In this document: piece by piece, positions 1 to 6,915 of the stretch
How the letters are laid out: every line of letters starts with the position of its first letter
Numbering within the stretch: position 1 is the first letter of the stretch
From: JBFWVD01 sp050246915
Lineage (GTDB): Bacteria > Actinomycetota > Acidimicrobiia > Acidimicrobiales > Ilumatobacteraceae
NCBI GenBank assembly: GCA_050246915.1
Contig: JBFWVD010000131.1
Location: forward strand, 1-10,206
Length of the DNA stretch: 10,206 nt
Direction of reading: 5' to 3'
Made by a program: the position numbers and the translations under genes
Notes under the pieces: generated by a model
What the model saw: the letters and a program-made list of their open reading frames with translations, nothing else
Told to the model about the DNA's origin: nothing
Database searches by the model: none

Positions 1-11
1 TCTTCCGATCT
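1..11. other. Sequencing-adapter remnant at the window edge
   Basis: The first 11 bases, TCTTCCGATCT, are identical to the 3' end of the standard Illumina adapter (…GCTCTTCCGATCT). They sit exactly at the first base, where a ligated adapter would be if this is a contig end. They happen to keep the helicase frame open, adding codons F-R-S, but the helicase-like sequence is convincing only after them. They are probably not genomic. A chance match is possible but unlikely at this exact place. Confidence 0.75.
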
Positions 12-2378
12 ACGAAAGAGAGCAATGACCAGCTGGTCGCGGCGAAAGTGGCCTCGATCCTGGCTGCGACTGAACATGCGTCGAGCCAATTCCTCGTACG
101 AGCGGCGACGAAGGCACGCGCCGAGAGCCTCGCCGCGCTGTACTCCGGACTCGGCTTCGCAGTCCCCGTCCTCCACAGCGGCTTGGGGCCGGCTCGGCAA
201 CGGGAGGTCATCGATGGCTTACGAGATGGCACCCATCGTGGCGTCGCCATGGTCGGCATGCTGATCGAAGGCTTCGACCTGCCGAGCCTGCGAATCGCGG
301 CCTATCACGACAAGCACAAATCGCTCGAACCCACGGCGCAGCTCATTGGTCGACTTGCCCGCGTGCACCCAGACCATCCTCAGAAGTCCGCGTTGGTGAC
401 AGCGAAGGACATCGATGTCTACCCCCACCTCGAGGGTGCGGTGCGAGATCTCTACGCCGAGGACCGCGACTGGGCGACCGTGTTGCCGGGCATCATCGAT
501 GCTTACGTCGAGGACGACCTTAAGAACGCGGCCTACGCGAGAGCCTTCGACCCAAACCCTGGGACAGTCGATCTCGCGCAAGTCAGTCCGCTGCGCCGTG
601 CCCGCATATTCGAGGTGCGATCGGATGTCCCAGGTTGGTCGCCGTCGTACCTCGACGGTGAGGTCCCGGCGGGACTGGCGGCCGGTGAGGTGCTTACGGG
701 GCAGCACATCCTGTACTCCGGCACGAGCCCTGATCACAGCACGCTGTTGATCGTCACGGTCCAGCGAACGCGACCGCGATGGAGTAGCGGAGATGCCCTC
801 GACTCGTTCGAATACGACCTTCACATTGTGAGCTTCCGTCGCGCCGCTCAATTGGATCAACCCGACCTTGTGCTGTTGAACACGAGCAGCGTTGCAGCAC
901 AGAAGGCAGTGCTCATCGCCATAGGCGCGGGAGACGCGGTGAAGGCCGGTGACCCGGGCCGTCTTCAGCGCGCATTCGATAGCCTTGCTCGGGTTTCTGT
1001 GTCGTCTGTTGGGGTGCGGAACACGTACGGCGCGACTCGAGGCACGCCCAGCTATCGCATGTTTGCGGGAAGTTCGATCGAGTCCGGTCTTCGCGACTCT
1101 GACACCGCCCAAACGTCGCTCGGCCACGCAATGGTCCAGGTGGCTGGTGATGCGGGCGCCTACACCGCTGGGGTATCCACCGGTAAGAGCAAGTACTGGG
1201 AGACCAGGTACACACCACTTCGTGGATACGAGGACTTTGTGACCGACCTCTCGGCTCGGTACTGGTATCCGCCGGCTGCGCCATCTGGACCCCTTCTCCC
1301 GCAGATCAACCGCGGTCAAACTCTGATCGCCTGGCCCGTAGCGCCTGTGATTGCAGTCGAAGTGGACTACGCACTTGTCGGACTCGAATGGGCCATTGAC
1401 GGTGTCGGCTCGCTGGATTTCCTTGAACTGTTCGCAGGCGAACAGGCGACCCAACTGGGGGCCGGCACAACAGCGCCCGATCGGCTGCCGTTGGCTGCTT
1501 CGTTTCCGGACCCGGCGGGCAGCATCCGCGTTTGGACGGGCGAGATTGATTTGCTCGGTCAGGTCGCTCCGACCGGAGCCGAACGCGCAGTGCGGCGTGG
1601 CCACGGCAACGCTGTGTCGCTCTCCGATCTCCTCACCGATCGACCACCGATGATGTACTTCCTTGACGGCTCCACGGCGCGCGGTCGAGAGGTGTTCACC
1701 CCAACCACTGCCGCGATGAGACTTCGCGACGACCTGCTCTCCGTTCACGACTGGAGCGGAGTCGACATCACCGCCGAGACTGCCACCAAGGCAGCTGCCA
1801 ACGGGACCGGGAAGTCGATCCATGAGTGGGTCGAGAACCATCTCCGAACGCGACCCAAGCGTGGTCGCCATCGCTGGATCCTGAGCAACGACGGCCCCGG
1901 AGAGATCGCCGACCACATCGTGATCGAGATCCTCCCGAACTCACAGGTGGCTGTCGGGTTGTGGCATTCAAAGTTCGCCGGAGGAGCATCCCCCAGCGTC
2001 CGGGTTACCGACTTCGAGGTCGTGGCATCACAAGCCATCAAGAGCAGACGATGGCCAACCGACCGCCGCCTGTGGGACCAACTCGGAGCTCGCCTGACCG
2101 GCGCCGCCCATCCAGAGGCCATCCTCATCGACGGCAACCGGCGACAGTTGGAGCTACTACTCGGCCTCCACCCCCGCTGGAAGGGAATGGCCCTGTCGAC
2201 AAGGAGGAGATCTGTCGCTGGGCACATTGCTATCGTCCAACCTGGGCTGAGCAAGTCCTCGCTCGATGCGCAAGCCGCCAACGGCCAGGCGAGCGCAGTT
2301 CAGATCGTCCAGCTGCTCACCGTCTTCGGAGACGCGGTGTCCTCAGTCGCATCCGCCAGCGTGGTGGTCTCGGCGTGA
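3..2378 (+). CDS. Large DEAD/DEAH-type helicase with nuclease-like C-terminus, 5'-truncated
   Basis: The frame is open through the left edge, so the N-terminal RecA lobe (Walker A/B) is outside the window. Numbering here counts the GTG at 48 as residue 1. The visible part starts in the second RecA lobe, with a motif IV-like FLVRAATKARAESLAALY. Motif V is VGMLIEGFDLP (69-79) and motif VI is QLIGRLARV (98-106, arginine fingers R102/R105). A long middle region (about 140-570) of unknown fold follows, including PPMMYFLDGST. Near the C-terminus, GEIADHIVIEI (D622) followed by LWHSK (K642) and a QAIKSRRW motif resembles a PD-(D/E)XK-like nuclease core. This combination suggests a DNA helicase-nuclease of the kind found in phage-defence loci; the role is inference. 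The stop is TGA at 2376. The GTG at 48 is an internal codon and not the real start. Confidence 0.8.
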   Translation, partial: FRSTKESNDQLVAAKVASILAATEHASSQFLVRAATKARAESLAALYSGLGFAVPVLHSGLGPARQREVIDGLRDGTHRGVAMVGMLIEGFDLPSLRIAAYHDKHKSLEPTAQLIGRLARVHPDHPQKSALVTAKDIDVYPHLEGAVRDLYAEDRDWATVLPGIIDAYVEDDLKNAAYARAFDPNPGTVDLAQVSPLRRARIFEVRSDVPGWSPSYLDGEVPAGLAAGEVLTGQHILYSGTSPDHSTLLIVTVQRTRPRWSSGDALDSFEYDLHIVSFRRAAQLDQPDLVLLNTSSVAAQKAVLIAIGAGDAVKAGDPGRLQRAFDSLARVSVSSVGVRNTYGATRGTPSYRMFAGSSIESGLRDSDTAQTSLGHAMVQVAGDAGAYTAGVSTGKSKYWETRYTPLRGYEDFVTDLSARYWYPPAAPSGPLLPQINRGQTLIAWPVAPVIAVEVDYALVGLEWAIDGVGSLDFLELFAGEQATQLGAGTTAPDRLPLAASFPDPAGSIRVWTGEIDLLGQVAPTGAERAVRRGHGNAVSLSDLLTDRPPMMYFLDGSTARGREVFTPTTAAMRLRDDLLSVHDWSGVDITAETATKAAANGTGKSIHEWVENHLRTRPKRGRHRWILSNDGPGEIADHIVIEILPNSQVAVGLWHSKFAGGASPSVRVTDFEVVASQAIKSRRWPTDRRLWDQLGARLTGAAHPEAILIDGNRRQLELLLGLHPRWKGMALSTRRRSVAGHIAIVQPGLSKSSLDAQAANGQASAVQIVQLLTVFGDAVSSVASASVVVSA

Positions 2379-2418
2379 AGCGAACGAGGAGCGGGCTGGA
2401 AACCGGGCTGGAGAGATC

Positions 2419-2527
2419 ATGCCCTCTGCGTTGACGTGGCTCGATGTCTCGGCGGAGCAGCACCGACGCGTGTGCGACATACGTTCGGCTGTTCGACGAG
2501 CGTTGCACCCCGCTCAGCGGACCTTAG
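2419..2527 (+). pseudogene. Probable DUF6361-like gene remnant, frameshifted and truncated
   Basis: An ATG at 2419 with a good GGAG ribosome site (2410-2413) lies 40 nt after the helicase stop. It opens with MPSALTWLDVSAEQHRRVCDI, which resembles from memory the N-terminus of DUF6361 proteins (S-x-L-x-WLD-x-S-x-x-E). Right after the ATA codon at 2479 the similarity continues in the next frame from 2483 as VRLFDE, as if one base (C2482) had been added; that frame stops at TAG 2525. The original frame runs on to 2694 with no protein-like character and overlaps the next gene. I read this as the broken start of a gene once co-transcribed with the helicase, the rest having been lost when the downstream cassette arrived. 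The matching stretch is short (about 27 residues), so the family call is tentative. Confidence 0.4.
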
Positions 2528-2541
2528 GCGGCCATTCGGAC

Positions 2542-2622
2542 GTTGTTCCTCGTTGTTCCGACAATAGCTTGACAAGGGGCCATCGCACGAGCACGCTGGG
2601 TAGGGAACAACGCAGGAACAAC
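2542..2622. repeat. Paired inverted repeats flanking the GTPase promoter
   Basis: GTTGTTCC occurs at 2542-2549 and 2552-2559. Its reverse complement GGAACAAC occurs at 2604-2611 and 2615-2622. The copies within each arm are spaced 10 and 11 bp apart, close to one helical turn. The arms form an 18-bp inverted repeat with one extra base in the right arm, separated by 44 bp that contain a TTGACA box. This layout fits an operator bound by a dimeric regulator with looping, or an RNA or DNA stem-loop. The binding protein is unknown. Confidence 0.7.
2569..2597 (+). promoter_or_regulatory. Promoter for the GTPase gene
   Basis: A perfect -35 hexamer TTGACA (2569-2574) is followed at 17-bp spacing by a weak -10, CACGCT (2592-2597, matching only A2 and T6). 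The predicted transcription start, at about 2604, would fall on the first base of the right-hand GGAACAAC pair, so a protein bound there would block initiation. The start codon lies 30 nt further on. The weak -10 could mean dependence on an activator. Confidence 0.5.
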
Positions 2623-2633
2623 CGAGGGGTAAG

Positions 2634-4880
2634 ATGGATAAGACGTACACCGCTTCCAAAAGTCGCAATCAAGGCCGAGACAGCTGGTCGGTGATCTTCC
2701 GACACCCGGCCCGGCTTGACACTGCGGGCAAGGCCGGACGGAGGGTCCGGCGCGGCCTCGGGACTCCGGACGTTACGGAGGCTGATCGTCTAGTCGAGCA
2801 ACTGAACGAGGTGCTTCGAACTCCGGAGCTGTGGGAGCCGTCGTCGCGTCAGCAGGCCGAGAGTCGATTCGACTCGCGCGTGGTCGACATCTTCTTCGAG
2901 GGGATTGAGCCGCAACAGTTGGACTACGAGGCCATCCGCGATGAGGTCCTCCCCCTGCCGGGGCCCGAGGAGGGCTATCGGTCCGTGCTCATGCTCGGAA
3001 CGACCGGAGCCGGCAAGACCACCCTTGTCCGACAGATTCTCGGCACGGACCCAGGTACGGAGAGATTCCCGTCGACCTCTACTGCGAAGACAACTGTTGC
3101 GGACACCGAACTCATCTTCGATGCTTCTGGCGAGTACCGCTCGGTCGTCACTTTCGTCGGGCGCGACGAAGCGATCGACTCCCTCTCAGAGTGTGTGTCG
3201 GAAGCAGCGATGGCAATCCTGAGGGGATCGGAGGAACGCGACATCCTCCGTCGCCTCCTCGATCACCCAAATCAGCGGTACCGGTTCAGTTACATACTTG
3301 GTCGCGGCGCGACATCTGACGACGACGACGACGATGACGATGATGTCGATGTCGATGTCAGTGATGTCGATCCTGGCCCCCAGATCGATCTGGATGAAAC
3401 GGCGCGAGTGATACAAGAGTCGATCGCGACGCTGAAGGCGTTGGTTGAAGACCACGAGACCTCAGTTAGAGATGCGATCGAGACTGATGACGGCGACGAA
3501 CGAGTACTCGAAGAACTGATCGAGGAGACCCTCGACGAGGAGTTGCGGCGGGACGAGCGCTATCACGCTATCGTCGACGCCCTGTTCGATGAGATCGAGA
3601 AGCGATTCGAACTACTTACCGGCGGCCAGCTCCGACGCAACCGGCAGGGGTGGCCGACGAGTTGGACCTGGGCAACTCCGGAACGTGGCCCATTCATCAA
3701 GGCCGTGACGCGGTTTTCGAGCAACTACGCACCTCTCTTCGGCACCTTGTTGACTCCGCTGGTCAGTGGCGTCCGAGTGGCTGGCCCGTTTGCCCCGACC
3801 TGGATCGACGCTGAACCGCTTCGCCTGGTGGTTATTGACGGTGAGGGGCTCGGGCACACCCCGAGCTCTGCGGCAGCCCTCTCCACGAGCGTCTCGAAGC
3901 GCATCGAGGAGGTGGACGCGGTCCTCCTCGTGGACAACGCAGCGCAGCCTATGCAGGCAGCTCCAGTCGCTGCGATGAAGGCGGTCGTCACATCAGGAAA
4001 CGCAAGTAAGTTGCTGTTCTGCTTCACACACTTCGATCTCGTCAAGGGCGCGAACCTCCCGACATTCTCAGATCGGGAGGAGCACATCCGAGCGTCAGGC
4101 GAGAACGTGCTCAAGGCCATCGGTGACGACCTGGGGCCGTTCGCTGAACGCGTGCTTCGTCAGCGATTGGAACGGGGCTGCTTCTTCGTCGGCGGTATCG
4201 ATGGCGAGCTTGACACCACGAAGAAGGCGGCACGCCGAACCATTGAGCAGCTCGGTTCGTTGCTCCAAGCGATTGACGAGATATGTGATCGACCAGAGAC
4301 AACGGACGCACGGCCCGTGTACGACAGAGTCAATCTGGTGCTCGCTGTCCGTGAGGCGGCCCAGAGCTACCACGATTCCTGGCGGGGTCGACTCGGAGTC
4401 GACTTTGTTCCGGGAACGCCGAAGGAGCACTGGACCCGAATCAAGGCGCTAACTCGACGATTCGCAGAGGGGTGGTCGAATGAGTACGACACACTCAAAC
4501 CGGTCGCGGAGTTGAAGCGTGAGCTTGAGGAGCAGGTGTATCGAATGCTCCAAACGCCTGTCCGCTGGACTGGGCCGCTTCCGTCCGAGGATGAGAAGCA
4601 GCACGCAGTCGACGAGTTCGCGAACGCCATCGCCAAGGAAATTACAACGCTCGCTGCGCGACGTATCCAGACCGAGCGCACGAAGGCTTGGCGTGAGGCC
4701 TACTCTCAGGTCGGCCCCGGCTCGACATTCGTGCGAGCACGGCTTCTCGCCGACGACGTCTACGACCGCGCCGCGCCCGTACCAAGCGTCACTCCTTCAC
4801 CGGACCAGAATCAGTTCCTGCACGAAGTGACGCACATCGTCGACACCGTGGCCAAGCAGCTGGCCATCGAGTTCCTGTAA
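2634..4880 (+). CDS. P-loop GTPase-like protein with acidic insert, unnamed family
   Basis: 748 residues, ATG start preceded by GAGGGG (2624-2629). Residues about 6-56 (SRNQGRDSWSVIFRHP… then RRGLGTPDVTEADRLVEQL) resemble the Arm/AP2-like DNA-binding module of tyrosine integrases. The P-loop is GTTGAGKT (122-129, K128). A switch I candidate is STSTAKTT (147-154). A DxxG motif follows in VVIDGEG (D402-G405), and FTHFD (464-468) sits where the T/NKxD guanine-specificity motif belongs, as in GIMAP/Toc-like GTPases. About 250 residues separate switch I from DxxG, including nine consecutive Asp (229-237) and a Glu/Asp-rich helical stretch to about 330. The C-terminal 250 residues look helical and have no recognised domain. 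No membrane segment or signal peptide is seen. GTP rather than ATP binding is inferred from the motifs. Its neighbours, a helicase-nuclease and an integrase, suggest a defence role, but no function is known. Confidence 0.8.
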   Translation: MDKTYTASKSRNQGRDSWSVIFRHPARLDTAGKAGRRVRRGLGTPDVTEADRLVEQLNEVLRTPELWEPSSRQQAESRFDSRVVDIFFEGIEPQQLDYEAIRDEVLPLPGPEEGYRSVLMLGTTGAGKTTLVRQILGTDPGTERFPSTSTAKTTVADTELIFDASGEYRSVVTFVGRDEAIDSLSECVSEAAMAILRGSEERDILRRLLDHPNQRYRFSYILGRGATSDDDDDDDDDVDVDVSDVDPGPQIDLDETARVIQESIATLKALVEDHETSVRDAIETDDGDERVLEELIEETLDEELRRDERYHAIVDALFDEIEKRFELLTGGQLRRNRQGWPTSWTWATPERGPFIKAVTRFSSNYAPLFGTLLTPLVSGVRVAGPFAPTWIDAEPLRLVVIDGEGLGHTPSSAAALSTSVSKRIEEVDAVLLVDNAAQPMQAAPVAAMKAVVTSGNASKLLFCFTHFDLVKGANLPTFSDREEHIRASGENVLKAIGDDLGPFAERVLRQRLERGCFFVGGIDGELDTTKKAARRTIEQLGSLLQAIDEICDRPETTDARPVYDRVNLVLAVREAAQSYHDSWRGRLGVDFVPGTPKEHWTRIKALTRRFAEGWSNEYDTLKPVAELKRELEEQVYRMLQTPVRWTGPLPSEDEKQHAVDEFANAIAKEITTLAARRIQTERTKAWREAYSQVGPGSTFVRARLLADDVYDRAAPVPSVTPSPDQNQFLHEVTHIVDTVAKQLAIEFL
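3318..3371 (+). repeat. GAY-codon run encoding a poly-Asp/Val-Asp tract
   Basis: Nine consecutive GAC/GAT codons (3318-3344) are followed by alternating GTC and GAT codons up to 3371, encoding VDVDVSDVD. It is an in-frame trinucleotide microsatellite inside the GTPase gene and probably forms a disordered acidic linker. Length changes in multiples of three would be tolerated, so it may vary between strains. Confidence 0.8.
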
Positions 4881-5233
4881 CCGCTTCCACCGTTCGCCCG
4901 ACACCTTCGGCGGAACACCCGGCTGTATGACACACACGCGCCCGTGTTGAATTCGCTCGCGACGGGCTTCGTGTGGGTGGGCGATCGCCATGTGATACGG
5001 GTCCCTCTCACCGTAGCCAATGCTGTTGCACAGGGGGATCGAGGGCGGGTGCGCGCGGCGAGACGCGGGCGGCCAGTCGACAGGATGCATCACGGGTGTA
5101 CCGGGCACGCGATCGCCTTGTCCGTAACGCGATCGCCAACGCGGCCCGGCGGCGGATTCGGCGAAGTTTGCTGCGTTCACCTCTGGAGCGGCTCTGTATC
5201 CCGGGTGACGTCGCCGACATCGAGGAGATCCTC
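4881..5233. other. 353-bp region between the GTPase and the HTH gene
   Basis: No confident gene lies here. It holds an interrupted stem-loop (4933-4975) and three GCGATCGC palindromes (4981-4988, 5109-5116, 5129-5136); the last two lie in a direct repeat ACGCGATCGCC with 20-bp period (5107-5117, 5127-5137). From a GTG at 5096 the frame of the downstream HTH gene is open and has protein-like, mostly G/C-ending codons. This part may therefore be an N-terminal extension of that gene or a decayed segment of it. I see no clear promoter. Confidence 0.5.
4933..4975 (+). terminator. Possible stem-loop terminator after the GTPase
   Basis: CACACG (4933-4938) pairs with CGTGTG (4970-4975), and CCCGT (4941-4945) pairs with ACGGG (4962-4966). 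There is a small internal loop between the two helices and a 16-nt apical loop. It lies 53 nt after the GTPase stop. No U-run follows, so it would be an atypical terminator; it could equally be a regulatory structure. Confidence 0.3.
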
Positions 5234-5443
5234 ATGCACGCCAACGAACCATCAGCTCTCGTGGTCGAACCGGACCTTCGCCTCGTCACGCTCCCCGACG
5301 CTGCGGAGTACCTTGCTGTGAGTCGAGGCGCCCTCTACTGCCTGCTTGGCTCCGGCCAACTTGCCTCGGTTCACATCGGACGCGCTCGGCGCATCCCCCG
5401 CGCCGAACTCCAGCGATTCGTGCGTGACCGTCTCGCTGGATGA
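5234..5443 (+). CDS. AlpA/excisionase-like helix-turn-helix protein
   Basis: 69 residues. The core LPDAAEYLAVSRGALYCLL, then LASVHIGRARRIPRAELQRF, is the winged helix-turn-helix pattern of AlpA/Xis-type (HTH_17) proteins: the recognition helix follows VSRGALY and the wing is around GRARRIP. Such proteins act as recombination directionality factors for tyrosine integrases, or as small transcription regulators. The ATG is chosen because GAGGAG (5222-5227) sits 6 nt upstream and the length is typical. A GTG at 5096 in the same frame would give 116 residues with a plausible Arg-rich helical extension, but its ribosome site is poorer. It converges on the integrase gene, ending 44 nt from that gene's stop, which supports the excisionase reading. 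It is also a candidate to bind the repeat motifs in this element. Confidence 0.75.
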   Translation: MHANEPSALVVEPDLRLVTLPDAAEYLAVSRGALYCLLGSGQLASVHIGRARRIPRAELQRFVRDRLAG

Positions 5444-5487
5444 ACCACACCCAGATCGGAATCCGCGGCCAGAGGCGGGCCTCAGGC

Positions 5488-6744
5488 TCAGGCGCTCTGG
5501 ACGGTCGGGTCGAGTAGTTCGGCGGCTCGCCTGGCGGTTGCGACGGGTCGCTTGCCGAGGTTGCGGACATAGCCCTCGGTGGTCGCGGTGTCGGAGTGCC
5601 CGACGTGTCGGGCGACGTCGCCGAGGTCGACGTCGCCAGAGGCGTAGAGGGCGGTGATGACGGTCCTGCGGCCGGTGTGCGTGGCGAGACCGATTGGGTC
5701 CAGCCCGGCATCGGTGGCGGCGCGGGAAATGGCTTTGGTGACTGCTTGGCGATTCACCAGCCCGCCGGTGGCGGTGGTGAACACGAGCGAAATGGGTTGA
5801 CCGTCATAGGTCTGCTGGCGCCACAGCTCGCCGGCCGTCAGTCGGTCGGATGCTTGCGCGACTCGACGTCGCCTCAACGCGCCGACCGCGACCGGGGCGA
5901 GGTGGTGGATCCCTTCGGCGCCGACGGTCTTGGTGGTCCCGAGAACCATGCCGGTCGAAGGCGTGTACGACGCGGCACGCCGGATCCTCGCGGTGGACCC
6001 CTCGAGATCGAGGTCCTCCCATGCGAGACCGAGTACCTCGCTGACCCGCCATCCCTGACAGAACAGCAGCGTGATCGCGGCCCCGAGACGAAGGTCGGAC
6101 GCGGCGGTGATCAGATGTCGAGCATCCTCTGGTGAGAGGGCGCGACCGGCATTCACCCGCCGGGCCGGCGGTGCCTTCACGAGATCGAACGGGTTCGACG
6201 TGAGCAGCCCGACTTTGACTGCCTCGGCGAAGATCTGGCGGCACACCTTGCGACAGTTCTGCACGGTGAACGGAGCGAACCGATCCAGAAGCCCTGATTG
6301 CCATGCGGTCAACGTTTCGGGGCCGACCTCGACCACGGCCATCGGGCCGAGTTCGTCGGCGAGATACCCGGTGAATTTGCGGTAGCTGTCGAACGTTGAC
6401 GCCTTCACCTGATGTCGTGCCACGGTGTTCAACCACCATGCCGTCAGTTCGGTGACCGTTGTCGATCGAGAGAACCGGCTGGAGCGCTTCGCGGGCTGCG
6501 ACAAGTCAAGGAGTACAGCGGCGCGCCGTGCTTCGGCTTTCGCTCTGGTTGGAGCGGACGCCGAACGCCGCTGACCTTCCCTATCGATGTAGGTCGCCCG
6601 CCAGCGACCCGGGATGAGGGTTCCATCGCCGCGTCGGGACGGCCGTTCGAAGTAGACGGACCCGGCCCCGTTCGTGTTCTTGGAGGCGATCGTCACGGAC
6701 CCCTCGAGGCTGACGATCCGCTTGCCTCTCGGTTCTCTCGGCAC
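5488..6744 (-). CDS. int: Tyrosine site-specific integrase
   Basis: 418 residues. The GTG start is supported by AGAGG (complement of 6751-6755) 6 nt upstream. An N-terminal Arm-type DNA-binding module (about 24-80, GSVYFERP…GRWRATYIDREGQRR) is followed by a core-binding SAM-like domain (about 95-195) and the catalytic domain. All catalytic residues are visible: R233 (GWRVSEVLGL), K272 (GTTKTVGA), H356 and R359 (THTGRR), H383 (VGHSD) and the nucleophile Y392 (TEGYVRN). It should therefore be active. It catalyses strand exchange between the element's attP and the chromosomal attB. The gene starts 171 bp from the 3' end of ssrA and reads away from it, the usual arrangement for elements that integrate into tRNA or tmRNA genes. 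The HTH gene downstream is its likely directionality factor. Confidence 0.93.
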   Translation of the reverse strand: MPREPRGKRIVSLEGSVTIASKNTNGAGSVYFERPSRRGDGTLIPGRWRATYIDREGQRRSASAPTRAKAEARRAAVLLDLSQPAKRSSRFSRSTTVTELTAWWLNTVARHQVKASTFDSYRKFTGYLADELGPMAVVEVGPETLTAWQSGLLDRFAPFTVQNCRKVCRQIFAEAVKVGLLTSNPFDLVKAPPARRVNAGRALSPEDARHLITAASDLRLGAAITLLFCQGWRVSEVLGLAWEDLDLEGSTARIRRAASYTPSTGMVLGTTKTVGAEGIHHLAPVAVGALRRRRVAQASDRLTAGELWRQQTYDGQPISLVFTTATGGLVNRQAVTKAISRAATDAGLDPIGLATHTGRRTVITALYASGDVDLGDVARHVGHSDTATTEGYVRNLGKRPVATARRAAELLDPTVQSA

Positions 6745-6779
6745 CGGCTACCTCTGTCGTTTCGTCGTCCCAGCGTGCC

Positions 6780-6803
6780 CCGCGGGAGCAACCGCGGGAG
6801 CAA
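6780..6803. repeat. 12-bp tandem direct repeat at the integrase promoter
   Basis: CCGCGGGAGCAA occurs twice without a gap (6780-6791 and 6792-6803), and the following C completes a second GGAGCAAC. The repeats lie 36-59 nt before the integrase start and abut a TAGCGT -10 candidate, so they would overlap the transcription start. They may form an operator for integrase control or a binding site for the integrase or excisionase. The GGAGCAAC unit differs by one base from the GGAACAAC unit at the GTPase promoter. Confidence 0.65.
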
Positions 6804-6808
6804 CGCTA
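6803..6808 (-). promoter_or_regulatory. Candidate -10 box of the integrase gene
   Basis: On the minus strand the sequence is TAGCGT, fitting the actinobacterial TAnnnT pattern. It lies 58 nt before the GTG start, and transcription would begin inside the 12-bp repeats. At 17-bp spacing the -35 position reads TTCCAG, which is weak. This is a pattern match only. Confidence 0.35.
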
Positions 6809-6867
6809 CAGGAACGCCCGAAAATCTGGAAGGACGTCGAGAAACTATTTCCCCTGGTAGGGGTGCA

Positions 6868-6905
6868 TTTCGCTGTACCCCGGTGAATGTCAGAGTACAG
6901 CAAAA
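6868..6905. repeat. 11-bp inverted repeat just downstream of ssrA
   Basis: TTTCGCTGTAC (6868-6878) faces GTACAGCAAAA (6895-6905). Read as minus-strand RNA, all 11 positions can pair, including one G-U, around a 16-nt loop. It begins 11 nt beyond the tmRNA 3' end. It could cap or terminate the ssrA transcript, although no U-run follows on that strand, or be an integrase arm site. A weaker CCCCT-GGT-AGGGG hairpin lies beside it at 6851-6863. Confidence 0.5.
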
Positions 6906-6915
6906 GACCTGAAAG

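Noticed and set aside
325..332. TCGAACCC inside the helicase as a second att copy
   Set aside because: The match to the ssrA T-arm does not extend beyond 8 bases.
219..1916. A 565-codon open frame antisense to the helicase
   Set aside because: It lies wholly opposite the helicase, whose motifs are clear. Its translation is Arg/Gly/Val-rich with no domain, as expected for the reverse of GC-rich coding DNA.
3318..3371. Repeat tract as a CRISPR or tandem-repeat array
   Set aside because: It is a single in-frame codon run inside a gene with no spacers; no CRISPR-like repeats were seen anywhere in the window.
5451..5461. AGATCGGAA resembling an internal Illumina adapter
   Set aside because: Only nine bases match and the adapter's following GAGC is absent; the sequence on both sides is continuous, so it is coincidence.
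6851..6863. CCCCT-GGT-AGGGG as the ssrA terminator
   Set aside because: The stem is only 5 bp, lies over 50 nt past the RNA end and has no U-run.
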